Assembly: GCF_013391475.1 (NCBI RefSeq) | Contig: NZ_JACBAZ010000004.1 | Coordinates: 62,001-126,000, forward strand | DNA length: 64,000 nucleotides | Direction: 5' to 3' | From: Oceaniferula marina | Lineage (GTDB): Bacteria > Verrucomicrobiota > Verrucomicrobiia > Verrucomicrobiales > Akkermansiaceae | Shown here: in pieces, positions 16,170 to 25,478 of the stretch | How positions within the stretch are numbered: position 1 is the stretch's first letter | Layout: each line of letters begins with the position of its first letter | Notes under the pieces: model-generated | What the model saw: the letters and a program-made list of their open reading frames with translations, nothing else | What the model was told of the DNA's origin: nothing | Databases searched by the model: none | Translations under genes and position numbers: made by a program

Positions 16170-17642
16170 CTAGGCATGCTCCAAAGCAGCCCCCAAAGCG
16201 TCGAGCAAGGCATCCGTGGATTCCATTCCCACAGAGATGCGGATCAAGTGGCGGTCCAGCCCACAACCTTCAGCCCAGGCAAGCTCATCGTAATGAGCCA
16301 ACAAGGTAAACGGGCACGCCAAAGAAAAATCCGTCCCCAAGCTCGGGCCCTTACTCATTTGCAAAGAATCAAAAAACTTAGCTGAGCGCTTCCTGTTTTT
16401 AAGCACAAACGACAGCAATCCGCCATATCCACCCTCTGGACGCTTGATGCGTTCATACATTTCAGGCGTGGTGAACTTCGGATAGTACAAGTGTTCAACC
16501 GCCGGGTGCTCACGCAGCATTTCCGCCACAGCCTCTCCATTTTCATTGGATGCGTGCATCCTCTCGGCGAAGTTGGCAATATTCTCGTTCAACACCCGGG
16601 CGTCCCCCTCGAACATCCTGGAGCGTCCAGGGCAGTCATTGTCAAAAAAACCAAGCAAGTCTGAATACATCGGAGAGCTGGAACAAACCGTCACCTGCCC
16701 CGCCATGACATCACCTTTCCCTGATACCCACTTGGTCAAGCTGGTGGTAATGATATCCGCATACTGATCGACCTGAATATTGGCCACCGAACACGTCGTA
16801 TCATCCACAACCAGAGGAACCCCACCTTCACGGCAAGCGTCAGCCACCGCGGGCAAATCGATCGTCCGAAGCAGCGGGTTACTCGGGGCTTCACAAAAAA
16901 CAGCCGCAAACTCCCCCTTGGCAATCCGACGGAGCGCTTCCTCAAAAGACTCTCCTTCCGCATGGTTGAGAAAAACCACCCCGCTACCAAAATGATTCTG
17001 CACCCTCAGGGCATCGACGTATGGGAACTCAAGCTGCAGCGTTTTTTTCCCCGGAGCCATCATGGTGACGGCTCGGAAAATAGCAAAAATCGCCGACATC
17101 CCATTCTCATAGAGAAAGACATCGGATTCCGCATAATCCCCAAACTCGGCAAGTTCCTTGCGCAAGGCCTCGACAGCAAAACCAGGCTCCCCGCCTTTAC
17201 CTTGCAGCACTCGCTCCGCCTGACGGCTGCTGATGATCTCACCCGTATATCGCCAGTATTCCATCGCCACGGGATAATCGTCCTCTGGAACAATCAAAGC
17301 CTGTAAGCCCTCGTAACTGACAATCCTCAAGGCCGCGCCCGTCCGCTTTTCAACAAACCGCTGAGCCCGCTGGGCAGCATCCCGGGTAGGGAAAACAACC
17401 ACCTGGGAACCCGGGCTCGCCACGGCATCCTTTGCCTCAGCAAATAGACGGGCCACCGACGGATGAACAAAAAAACGAGGGTATCCGCAACGCATCCGGT
17501 TGATCACCTTGTCCCGGCCTTCCTCATATCCAAGAACAGCATCCCAAGTAGGCAGACACACCGAACACGCATGCTGCGAAATCGGCAGCGGCATCCCCAG
17601 GTCGTCCACGTTCCACGCAGGCTCTGTTTTCAAGTCTCTCAA
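16170..17642 (-). CDS. cystathionine gamma-synthase-like PLP enzyme, fungal-type long form
   Basis: A Cys/Met-metabolism PLP-dependent protein of about 490 aa. The PLP lysine lies in SLTKWVSGKGDVMAG, with VVDDT before it as the cofactor-binding Asp region. Ahead of the catalytic domain is an extension of about 150 residues containing CSVCLPTWDAVLGYEEGRD and GYPRFFVHPSV, which resembles fungal cystathionine gamma-synthases. The expected reaction joins an activated homoserine with cysteine in methionine synthesis. The start is unsure: the frame is open to 17756, but only non-ATG codons precede the homologous part. I chose TTG at 17642 (RDLKTEPAW follows); GTG at 17609 and ATG at 17594 are alternatives. 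It is monocistronic. Confidence 0.72.
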   Translation of the reverse strand: MRDLKTEPAWNVDDLGMPLPISQHACSVCLPTWDAVLGYEEGRDKVINRMRCGYPRFFVHPSVARLFAEAKDAVASPGSQVVVFPTRDAAQRAQRFVEKRTGAALRIVSYEGLQALIVPEDDYPVAMEYWRYTGEIISSRQAERVLQGKGGEPGFAVEALRKELAEFGDYAESDVFLYENGMSAIFAIFRAVTMMAPGKKTLQLEFPYVDALRVQNHFGSGVVFLNHAEGESFEEALRRIAKGEFAAVFCEAPSNPLLRTIDLPAVADACREGGVPLVVDDTTCSVANIQVDQYADIITTSLTKWVSGKGDVMAGQVTVCSSSPMYSDLLGFFDNDCPGRSRMFEGDARVLNENIANFAERMHASNENGEAVAEMLREHPAVEHLYYPKFTTPEMYERIKRPEGGYGGLLSFVLKNRKRSAKFFDSLQMSKGPSLGTDFSLACPFTLLAHYDELAWAEGCGLDRHLIRISVGMESTDALLDALGAALEHA

Positions 17643-18065
17643 AATCTGAGCAGGGCAATAGTCCAGCCAGCCCAGATTACAAGCCCACTTTCTTATAAAA
17701 TCCGACAGCAAGAAAGAGCATGTGCTGTTTTCCGTCGAATAAATCAAAAAAAACAAAGCTCGTTGGCGTTACATTTATGAGAAATCCGCTGGCGTCGGGC
17801 TACAGTCCATGAAAGTCTGAGACCAGCAATCCATTCCCAACCGTCTGAGCCTATACCACGTAAAGGATCTAGACCTTGGGAATATGGGCACCCAGAAGAC
17901 TCTCCCAGAAGATTCTGACGCCCAAGACACCCATCATACCGTCGATACACGTCCGGAATCAGTTGATTCCAGCAAAAGAGAAGCCATGTTTCTCGGCAGC
18001 ACGTATTCGGCACCCCGCCAGACACTATTTCACAAGCCAAGCTCCCACCATCTTTCAGTCATCCC
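17643..18065. other. divergent intergenic region, no gene seen
   Basis: It separates the PLP enzyme gene from the DUF4175 operon and must hold both promoters. A 98-codon minus-strand ORF (17744-18040) lacks recognisable motifs and is judged spurious. Confidence 0.4.
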
Positions 18066-20780
18066 ATGCCAGACGAGCAACCACAGTCCACGCCTCCCAA
18101 GCAAGCCCCGATGCCCGACGGCCTGCGCACCCAGCTGGAACAGTTTAAAACACAACTCTGGAAAATCAAAGTCGCCGAAGCCATTCTCGCTGGGTTTTTC
18201 GGTCTGCTGTTGTCCTACCTCCTCGTCTTCGGTTTGGACCGATTCATGGAAACCCCGAATTCCCTGCGTCTGCTGATTCTCGTTCTCGGGGTCTCCCTGT
18301 TTTCGCTCTTTGCCCCCTACTGGATCAGACGCTGGGTCTTTGGCCACCGCCAGGAAAACCAACTCGCCAGGCTCATTTCCCGCAGATTTCCCAAATTGGG
18401 TGACCGACTCCTTGGAGTGGTCGAACTCCAAAACCAGCAGGAAACCAAAGAAACGCTCTCGCCCGAACTTCGTTCGGCCGCCATGCGAACCGTCGCAGCA
18501 GAAACGGCGAAACGCGACCTGCTTGACGCCCTGCCCGCAGCCCGTCACCGCAAAGGGGGGCTTGTGGTTATGGCTCTTCTTGCCCTTTCAGCCACTGCAA
18601 TGATCAGCGTTCCCGACGCCGGAATCAACTCCCTGAAACGCTGGCTCATGCCACTCTCAAACACCGAACGCTACACCTTCACCCAACTTGATCTCTCGAA
18701 CATCTCCCAACCCCATCACGTCCCATACGGAGAATCCTTCAGCATCACCATCCCACTTTCAGAAAACACCAACCGCCACCCTGATAGCGCCCGCGCCCAA
18801 TACGGCAACGGCGAATGGATCGAAGCGCCACTCGTCAACCGCAGCTACACCTTCACCTTTCCAGGACAAAGAGCCAAAGACCATATCCACCTTGAAGCGG
18901 ACGACGCCCGACACAGTTTGCCTGTAGAGCCCGTCATCCGTCCTGAAATGGAACAGGTTCAAGCCATGATCGAATTACCCGCTTACCTCCAAAGAGACAA
19001 AGTGAGTGCCGATCTCCGGGCCGGCTACCTTTCAGTGCTGGAAGGCAGCCAGGTCACCATCCAAACGACCATCAACCGGGCCATATCGGCAGCCGGAGCC
19101 AAAGTCATCCACCTTCCAAAAGAAGCACCCGAGGCTCTCCCGCTACCAGAATCCGCTGAGGCTGCAGAATCCGCCACCACGGCTGAAACAGAAGATCCAT
19201 CGGCAAGCCCGGACGCACATCCCGAACAAAAGATGGTGCTCACGATCAATGAACGCAAGCTGACAACCCCGGCCATCACCATGCCGGATCACGCGCTCCT
19301 GATCCCAGTGGAATGGACCGATATCTACAACCTCAAGCCGGACACCTCGCTCAAAATCCGCCTCGAGAACACACAAGATCAAAGCCCGTCCACTTACATT
19401 CAGGGAGTGGAGCGCCAGCACATCATGCTGGTAGAAGAGACGCTCAGTTTCGAAGTTCTGGCTGAAGACGATTACGGATTGAAAGCATGCGGTCTGAGCT
19501 GGGAGGGTGAATTTACCAAACCAACCAGCCAGCAAGCGGCCAAAGGTGAACTCACCCTGGCTCAGGGAGCGCCGACCAAAACCACCCTGAACCAATCTTT
19601 TTCATTCTCTCCGATCAATATGGGCATTGAGCCCCAGAAGCTCATCCTCCGCTCCTGGACCGAAGATTACAAACCGGACCGCAAGCGAGTCTACTCGGAA
19701 CCGATCGTGCTCTACATCCTCACCCGTGATGAACACGCCCAAGTACTTAAAAACGAATTTGACCGTGCCATCGGAGAACTCGAAGACATCGCCCGCAAGG
19801 AACAAAACCTCAACGACGAAAACCAACGGATCGAACGCAATGATGCGGAAAAGCTACAAGATGAGACCAACCTCAAAAAAATCCAGAGTCAGCAAGATGC
19901 CGAGCGCGAGAACAAAGAGCGGATGCAGCGCCTGACCGAAAAGATGGAAAAGCTCTTCAAAGATGCCGTCCGCAACGGAGAGATCGATAAAGAGGCCCTG
20001 CAAAAAATGGGGAAAGCCCTCCAGAACATGCGGGAACTCGGGGCCCAGGACCTGCCAAAGGTCGAACAAAAACTTCAGGACGCCCAAAGCCAACGCAACA
20101 CCGCGGAAAAAACCAAAAAAGATCTACAAGAAGCGATCGAAGAGCAAAAAAAAGCTCTCGCCAAAATGAAACAGGCGCTCAAGGACGCCAATGAAGCCAA
20201 CCGCAATTTTGAAGCCAGCACCTTCGTCAACCGCCTGAAACGGGCGGCCACCGAAGAAGACGGTATTGCCTCCACCTTCATCGACTCGATCGACGATTTG
20301 ATCGGAGCCACCTTCGAAGAACTCGATCCGGTCCAGCAGAGAGCCGTCAAAGAGGCACACAACCAGCAACGGCAAACAGCCAGCGACGTCCGGTGGATTC
20401 AAGAGGACCTCGCCCACTACTATGCTCGCACCCAGAAAGAAGAACATAAAACTCTGGTAGAAGAAATGCGCAGCTCGCGCATCGATGAAGCGATGGAATT
20501 CTTATCCAATCAAGTTGCCTCCAACATTTCCGTCAAATCTCTGATCGAAGCCAAACGGCAGGCTGAACAACTACGCAAATGGGCCAAGCAACTTGAAGGA
20601 GACCAAGGAGGCGGCGGCGGCGGCGGCCAAGGCGGCGGCCAACCATCCCAGGAAGACAAAGACTTTGAATTCATGCTGAAGGTCATGCGCATGATCCAGA
20701 AAGAACAAGACATCCGCGAGCGGACCCGGGCCCTCGAAGACCTCAAACGCTCACTCAAGCTCGAAACCCCAACGAACTAA
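18066..20780 (+). CDS. DUF4175-like membrane protein with long coiled coil
   Basis: A 904-aa protein. Two membrane segments lie near residues 37-57 and 66-87, and a third near 163-185 (GGLVVMALLALSATAMISV). A large extracytoplasmic beta-rich part follows (about 190-550), then a charged coiled coil (about 560-720, rich in E, K, Q) and a Gly-rich segment near 845-860 before a short C-terminal helix. This layout is that of DUF4175-type proteins, whose function is not established. It is the first gene of an apparent operon running to 27020. A role in envelope organisation is inference. Confidence 0.65.
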   Translation: MPDEQPQSTPPKQAPMPDGLRTQLEQFKTQLWKIKVAEAILAGFFGLLLSYLLVFGLDRFMETPNSLRLLILVLGVSLFSLFAPYWIRRWVFGHRQENQLARLISRRFPKLGDRLLGVVELQNQQETKETLSPELRSAAMRTVAAETAKRDLLDALPAARHRKGGLVVMALLALSATAMISVPDAGINSLKRWLMPLSNTERYTFTQLDLSNISQPHHVPYGESFSITIPLSENTNRHPDSARAQYGNGEWIEAPLVNRSYTFTFPGQRAKDHIHLEADDARHSLPVEPVIRPEMEQVQAMIELPAYLQRDKVSADLRAGYLSVLEGSQVTIQTTINRAISAAGAKVIHLPKEAPEALPLPESAEAAESATTAETEDPSASPDAHPEQKMVLTINERKLTTPAITMPDHALLIPVEWTDIYNLKPDTSLKIRLENTQDQSPSTYIQGVERQHIMLVEETLSFEVLAEDDYGLKACGLSWEGEFTKPTSQQAAKGELTLAQGAPTKTTLNQSFSFSPINMGIEPQKLILRSWTEDYKPDRKRVYSEPIVLYILTRDEHAQVLKNEFDRAIGELEDIARKEQNLNDENQRIERNDAEKLQDETNLKKIQSQQDAERENKERMQRLTEKMEKLFKDAVRNGEIDKEALQKMGKALQNMRELGAQDLPKVEQKLQDAQSQRNTAEKTKKDLQEAIEEQKKALAKMKQALKDANEANRNFEASTFVNRLKRAATEEDGIASTFIDSIDDLIGATFEELDPVQQRAVKEAHNQQRQTASDVRWIQEDLAHYYARTQKEEHKTLVEEMRSSRIDEAMEFLSNQVASNISVKSLIEAKRQAEQLRKWAKQLEGDQGGGGGGGQGGGQPSQEDKDFEFMLKVMRMIQKEQDIRERTRALEDLKRSLKLETPTN

Positions 20781-20813
20781 CCCCCCATCATAACTCAAAC
20801 CATCACCATCGTC

Positions 20814-21509
20814 ATGAAGCTCTCATCCATCACTCTGGTCTGCGCGGCCATCACTACTCCGGTTTTACTGGGCGAAACCGGAGATCCCAAAACCAGTACC
20901 CAACCTGATCGGCAAGCCATCGAACAAGGGGTTCAACAACATGAAAAAGGAGCCCAAAAACTCGCCTTTGAACAAGACGACCTTTCGGCCGATGTCCAAG
21001 ACCTCATCGATGAACAAACCGACCCGGAAGTGATCAAACTGCTCGGAGAGGTCGAACTCATCATGGCTGAAGCCACCGACTTACTCGAGCAAACCGATAC
21101 CGGAGGTGCTACCATCGCGGTGGAAACCGAGGTCATCGAAAAAATATTCGACGCTGCGAAAAAGAAACAACAGCAATCCGGCGGCGGATGACAGAGTAGC
21201 CAAAAGAGCATGGGTTCCATGCTCGAAATGATGCAAAACATGATGCAAGGCGGCCAAGACGTTGGCAAAGCCCCGGGCGAAGGTCAGCAACCTGGTGAAG
21301 GCCAGGGTGAAGGCCAAGGCAACGGCGGTGGCGGCCAAGGAAGCTCAGACGGAGGAGGCCAACCCGGAGACCCGGATAACACCGATCCCAACAGCGAGCG
21401 TCGGGTGCCCAAAAATTCAGGCAACACCGGAGGCTCCCTTCCCCGTGAGTTCCAAAAAGCCATGGACGCCTACAACAAAGGAGCCAAAGAACAACTCAAG
21501 AAGCCATAA
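20814..21509 (+). CDS. secreted low-complexity protein interrupted by an in-frame UGA (21189-21191)
   Basis: Two parts in the same frame. The first (125 codons, 20814-21191) has a signal peptide (MKLSSITLVCAAITTPVLLG), then a helical region with DLSADVQDLIDEQTDPEVIK, ending in KKQQQSGGG and a TGA. The frame continues without other stops through QSSQKSMGSMLEMMQNMMQ, a Gly/Gln/Glu-rich linker, and a motif-like end ERRVPKNSGNTGGSLPREFQ. The two parts together make sense as one protein of 230-231 aa. A perfect 8-bp hairpin begins 14 bases after the TGA. Options are a nonsense mutation, a sequence error, UGA readthrough or selenocysteine insertion, or separate translation from ATG 21210. It sits 33 bases after the DUF4175 gene. 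Confidence 0.6.
21206..21224 (+). promoter_or_regulatory. hairpin downstream of the in-frame UGA (SECIS-like geometry)
   Basis: GAGCATGG, loop GTT, CCATGCTC: a perfect 8-bp stem. The loop starts 22 bases after the UGA. Bacterial SECIS elements are hairpins in roughly this distance range with G near the start of the apical loop. The bulged U of the E. coli fdhF element is absent. Whether SelB binds it is unknown. Confidence 0.35.
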
Positions 21510-21586
21510 GTTCCCCCAAACATTCCCCACCAATCCATTTTCCAGAAGGACTCCACCCAGTGCGGTGTCATCCATCCCATCCACCC

Positions 21587-22573
21587 ATGAAACGTCTACT
21601 TTGCATCTTTCTCGCCGCTCCTATGCTTCTGCAAGCTCAATCGCTTCCCAGAAGACAGAACGATGTCATCCCGGTGCAGGTGGAAACCATGTATACCAAA
21701 GGCCTGCGCTATCTCTCGAACACCCAAACCGCTGACGGGTGCTGGGCCGGGGGCAACAGCGGATCCCGTCCAGGTGTGGTTGGCCTCTGCCTGCTTGCCT
21801 TTCTGGCTCACGGAGAAGATCCCAACCATGGCCCCTACGCCCAGAAAATCAGTAAATCCCTGAACTTTCTGCTCGAAGCTCAGAAGAAAAACGAGCAGGG
21901 ATACATGGGGCCCCAAATGTATGATCATGGCTTTGCAACGCTAGCCCTGGCCGAATGCTACGGCATGGTCGATGACAAGCGCATCGCTCCGGCATTACAA
22001 AAAGCAGTGGATTTGATCCTGAAATCCCAGGAAAGCAACCCGCGCAAAGCATGGCGTTACGACCCCACCACCCGGACCGCCGACACCACCGTTTCAGGCT
22101 GTCAGATTGTCGCGCTACTCGCCGCCCGAAATGCAGGTATCCCCGTCCCGGATAAAGCACTCGATCAAGCCCTCGCTTATATGAAGTCGTGCCGCAGCTC
22201 GAACGGAGCCTATGGATACACCAGCAAAGGAGGAGGACGCCTCACCCTGAGTGCCATCGGTTCACTCTGTTACTCACTGGCAAAAAAGAAAGACGAAGCC
22301 GGGTTTGCAAAAACCACCGAATACCTCAAACAGAACATCAAGGTCCAGGAAGGAACCTACCCATTCTACTTCCGCTACTACATGTCCCAAGCGCTGTTCC
22401 AGGCCGACGTTGAACTCTGGGAAAGCTGGAATAAAGACAATATCCGCCTGCTCTCAGTCACCCAGCTGCCCGATGGCTCGTGGGCTGGCAACCACGGCAA
22501 TGCCTTCAGCACAGCCGGAGCCCTGCTCTCACTTGCCTTGAACTATCGCTTCCTACCGATCTACGAAAAATAA
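21587..22573 (+). CDS. secreted squalene-cyclase/prenyltransferase-like alpha/alpha-toroid protein
   Basis: About 328 aa from the ATG at 21587 (MKRLLCIFLAAPMLLQAQS, a signal peptide); the frame is open nine codons earlier. The mature protein carries repeats of the prenyltransferase/squalene-oxidase type: GLRYLSNTQTADGCWAGG near the start and QLPDGSWAGNHGNAFSTAGA near the end, both resembling QW motifs. The family's catalytic Asp motif (DxDD) is not visible, so cyclase activity is unlikely; such toroid folds also serve binding roles. It is encoded between the low-complexity protein and the triple paralogs, with only 3 bases to the next gene. Confidence 0.7.
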   Translation: MKRLLCIFLAAPMLLQAQSLPRRQNDVIPVQVETMYTKGLRYLSNTQTADGCWAGGNSGSRPGVVGLCLLAFLAHGEDPNHGPYAQKISKSLNFLLEAQKKNEQGYMGPQMYDHGFATLALAECYGMVDDKRIAPALQKAVDLILKSQESNPRKAWRYDPTTRTADTTVSGCQIVALLAARNAGIPVPDKALDQALAYMKSCRSSNGAYGYTSKGGGRLTLSAIGSLCYSLAKKKDEAGFAKTTEYLKQNIKVQEGTYPFYFRYYMSQALFQADVELWESWNKDNIRLLSVTQLPDGSWAGNHGNAFSTAGALLSLALNYRFLPIYEK

Positions 22574-22576
22574 ACC

Positions 22577-24130
22577 ATGAAACCAAGTAACTTTCTCATC
22601 ACCCTTGGCTTACTGGCCACCCCTGTGCTGGGTGCCGAGCCCGCAACCTCTCCATCGGACGCCGCAAATCAACCCGGCGATATGATCCGCTTCAGCAACG
22701 AGGATACCCTTCATGGCGAATTTCGCTCCTTTGCAGGAAAAGACAGCCTGACATGGAGCAGCCCGGAATCCAAGGAGCCGATCACCTTTCAAACCAAAAA
22801 ACTCCACCGCATCGTACTCAACAACGGCCAGGCACGGCAGAGCCTGAAACACACATCCGCGATCCACCTGATCAATGGGGATGTCATCCCCGGCCTGATT
22901 ACCGAGGTGAATGAATCACTCGTCAAAATCCAAACCGAACACCTCGGAAACATTGATGTTCCTCGAGACACGGTCTCCCATCTGACACCAAGCCCATTCG
23001 GAGGCAAACTGCTCTACTATGGACCACTGAGCACCGAAGGTTGGAAAACGATGGCGCCCACCCAAGATAAGAAAAAAGAAAAAGACGAAGAAAAAGCCGA
23101 AAAACCAGCTCAGGAAAACGAGGCCGCAAAGCCTCAAAATGAAGCGGACGCCAAAGCCAAGGAAGAAAAAGAAAAAAAGCAAGCGACCTGGCAGCACGTA
23201 GCCAACGCATGGTATGCAGGCAAGGACAAGTCGATCTATCTGGTTCGGGAAAATGCCCTTCCCGACCGCTGTAAGCTGAGCTTTGATCTGGCATGGCAAG
23301 GATCGCTCTACGCCAATGTCGTCCTCCACGCCGACTTCGCTCCACCCGAAGCCAAAGAACAGGAAGAAGAGCACAAGCATAGCCGCAGCTACAACAACAC
23401 GCCGGGGCACTGCTATATTCTCAACGTCACCAGCCATAGCGCCACGCTCTCGTCCATTACCTACGATGACAACGGTAAACCCCACTCCAACCGCTTCGAT
23501 GACACACGGGCGTCACTCGGACTTTCAGGCAAAGAACATACAAGTATCGAACTACGGATTGACCGACCACAAAAATCCATTCTCCTCTTTTCTGATGGTC
23601 AATTCCGGTGCAAATGGGATCTTGGAGAAACATACGACGGCAAAGGAAACCACCTCGCCTTTCGTAACCTCGGCTATAACCACGCCAAACTCAGAGTCAG
23701 CAACATCGCCATCAGCCATTGGAATGGCATGAAGGATTCCGCCCAGAGCATGAGCCACAGCAAGCGAGACGTCATCTTGCTCAACAACGGGCTGGACCGC
23801 TTCTCAGGAACCCTGAAACACCTCCGGAACCAACAAGTTAGTTTCGTCGGGTCCTACGACAGCGAACTCACGATCCCACTCGAAGAAGTTCAGGAAATCC
23901 ACCTTGCCTCCAACGGACAAAAAAAATCGGAAGCCGACACCGCCCGCCACGTCTATTTCTACATCTATCCATACGGCCGGATCTCAGGAACCCCCAGCCA
24001 GTCACAAAACGGCACCACCAGCATCAGCAACGATCTCTTGGGTGAACTCAAACTCAATACGAACTACGTCAACATTATCGACTTTTCACATAACAACAGC
24101 CTACTCGATCTCTGGGATGACAATTTCTAA
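22577..24130 (+). CDS. secreted paralog 1 of 3: NGD-repeat protein with LamG-like middle
   Basis: A 517-aa product with a signal peptide (MKPSNFLITLGLLATPVLGA). It has repeated short beta modules of the pattern 'NGDxxxGxxxxxxxxxxxIxTxxxGxIxIPxxxVxxL' at about residues 90-135 (LINGDVIPG, then GNIDVPRDTV) and near 390-440 (LNNGLDRFSG, LTIPLEEVQEI). Between them lie a Lys/Glu-rich linker (about 160-205) and a beta-rich segment resembling concanavalin-like (LamG/DUF1080-type) domains, with FDLAWQGSLYANVVLHADF. It overlaps the next gene by 14 bases. Glycan binding is a guess from the fold; no function known. Confidence 0.6.
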   Translation: MKPSNFLITLGLLATPVLGAEPATSPSDAANQPGDMIRFSNEDTLHGEFRSFAGKDSLTWSSPESKEPITFQTKKLHRIVLNNGQARQSLKHTSAIHLINGDVIPGLITEVNESLVKIQTEHLGNIDVPRDTVSHLTPSPFGGKLLYYGPLSTEGWKTMAPTQDKKKEKDEEKAEKPAQENEAAKPQNEADAKAKEEKEKKQATWQHVANAWYAGKDKSIYLVRENALPDRCKLSFDLAWQGSLYANVVLHADFAPPEAKEQEEEHKHSRSYNNTPGHCYILNVTSHSATLSSITYDDNGKPHSNRFDDTRASLGLSGKEHTSIELRIDRPQKSILLFSDGQFRCKWDLGETYDGKGNHLAFRNLGYNHAKLRVSNIAISHWNGMKDSAQSMSHSKRDVILLNNGLDRFSGTLKHLRNQQVSFVGSYDSELTIPLEEVQEIHLASNGQKKSEADTARHVYFYIYPYGRISGTPSQSQNGTTSISNDLLGELKLNTNYVNIIDFSHNNSLLDLWDDNF

Positions 24131-25445
24131 ACATTCTTTGCTCAAACCTCTGACTGCGGTGGCCATGACCGTATTCGGTTCTGTGCCCGGAACACTGGTC
24201 GCTGATATCATCGAACTCCAAGGAGGTGATGTCCTCACAGGGGATATCAAAGCGCTCGATGCCAAGACCGTAACACTCCAATCCCCACTCACCCCCACCC
24301 CGCTGGCAATCAAAGCCGAACACATCGGCAATATCAGTTTCTCAGCAAAAGAGTCCACCCCGGAAAAACACAACGAGCAGCTCACCCTGAGTAACGGCGA
24401 CATCCTCCCGTGTCAGGTCATAGCGCTCAATGACCAATCACTGCAAATCTCCACTTGGTATGCAGGTGACTTCAACATCCCGCGCGAACACCTCAGAGCT
24501 CTACAATTCGGACTTCAGGAAAACAAGCTGATCTATCAGGGGAATGATGACCCGTCCCAATGGACAACCCGTGAAGGACGTTGGTCATACAACGAGGGCA
24601 AGGGCTACCAATGCCAAAATGTCGGGACGCTTGCCCGCAAACTCGAACTGAGTGAGAACCTCCTCATCAACTTATCCCTTGTCTGGAAAGAAAGCCCAAA
24701 CTTCGCCTTCCGCTTCTGCGCGGAAAATGACAAAGCCACCACCAAACAGAATTGTTACGAACTGACATTCAATTCATCCGGTTTGAAAATCAGCCGCTGC
24801 CTCACCAACCGAACCCAAATCTCACTGGCAAGCATCAACCTCAAACCTCACGAAATCGACGAACAAAAACTCGACGTCGAACTCAGGGTGGATCGCAAAA
24901 CGGGTAAAATCACCCTACTGCTCGACGGCGCTGAGCGTGGATTCTGGATGGACACCTTTGAAGCCCCCGAAGGAAACTACATCATCCTCAACAACCGCTC
25001 CAACCGTGGATACGGATTTTTCATCGACCAGCTCACCGTCCGCAACTGGAACGCCGGAAACCTCCGCAAACTAACAGATAAAAAATATGCGGAAACCAGT
25101 GACCTTCTGGCTGACATCAACGGTGAGCATCTGACAGGCAAACTCCTCACGATCAACAAGGGGGCCGAAGGTGGACTCACCGTTTCCCTGTCCCGCCCGC
25201 ACGCCACCAAGCCGGCCAAGGTTCCGGGAAAGCTTATCGACACCCTGTTTTTTGGTAGGGACAAAGACAGCCCAACGGTCGCACAAGGAAACTACACCGT
25301 CGAATTTGTCGGAGGTGGCCAACTCCAACTCCAGTCCCCCACACTCGACCGCGGAAAAATCACCACCAAACATCCGATCCTCGGCAACTGCACCATCGAT
25401 ACCAGCGCCGTGTCCCGAATCACCCAACGTAAAAATACTCCCTAA
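24117..25445 (+). CDS. secreted paralog 2 of 3: NGD-repeat protein with LamG-like middle
   Basis: About 442 aa. I take the ATG at 24117 (MTISKHSLLK), which overlaps the end of the previous gene by 14 bases and starts a signal peptide ending near TLVA; the longer frame from 23904 is a shadow in the preceding gene. Modules: GGDVLTGDIKAL (about residue 40), SNGDILPCQVIAL (about 95) with NIPREHLRAL, then a LamG-like middle with NLSLVWKESPNFAFRFCAEN, and a C-terminal module (ADINGEHLTGKLLTI). Same architecture as its neighbours, so they probably arose by tandem duplication and may form a complex. Confidence 0.6.
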   Translation: MTISKHSLLKPLTAVAMTVFGSVPGTLVADIIELQGGDVLTGDIKALDAKTVTLQSPLTPTPLAIKAEHIGNISFSAKESTPEKHNEQLTLSNGDILPCQVIALNDQSLQISTWYAGDFNIPREHLRALQFGLQENKLIYQGNDDPSQWTTREGRWSYNEGKGYQCQNVGTLARKLELSENLLINLSLVWKESPNFAFRFCAENDKATTKQNCYELTFNSSGLKISRCLTNRTQISLASINLKPHEIDEQKLDVELRVDRKTGKITLLLDGAERGFWMDTFEAPEGNYIILNNRSNRGYGFFIDQLTVRNWNAGNLRKLTDKKYAETSDLLADINGEHLTGKLLTINKGAEGGLTVSLSRPHATKPAKVPGKLIDTLFFGRDKDSPTVAQGNYTVEFVGGGQLQLQSPTLDRGKITTKHPILGNCTIDTSAVSRITQRKNTP

Positions 25446-25478
25446 GCGGCCTGGCTCCCGGACCGTTCCTTATCTATC

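Noticed and set aside
17744-18040. 98-codon minus-strand ORF
   Set aside because: No signal, motif or ribosome-binding site; lies in a divergent promoter region.
23904-24116. Longer start for the second paralog
   Set aside because: It overlaps deep into the first paralog gene; the ATG at 24117 begins a signal peptide.
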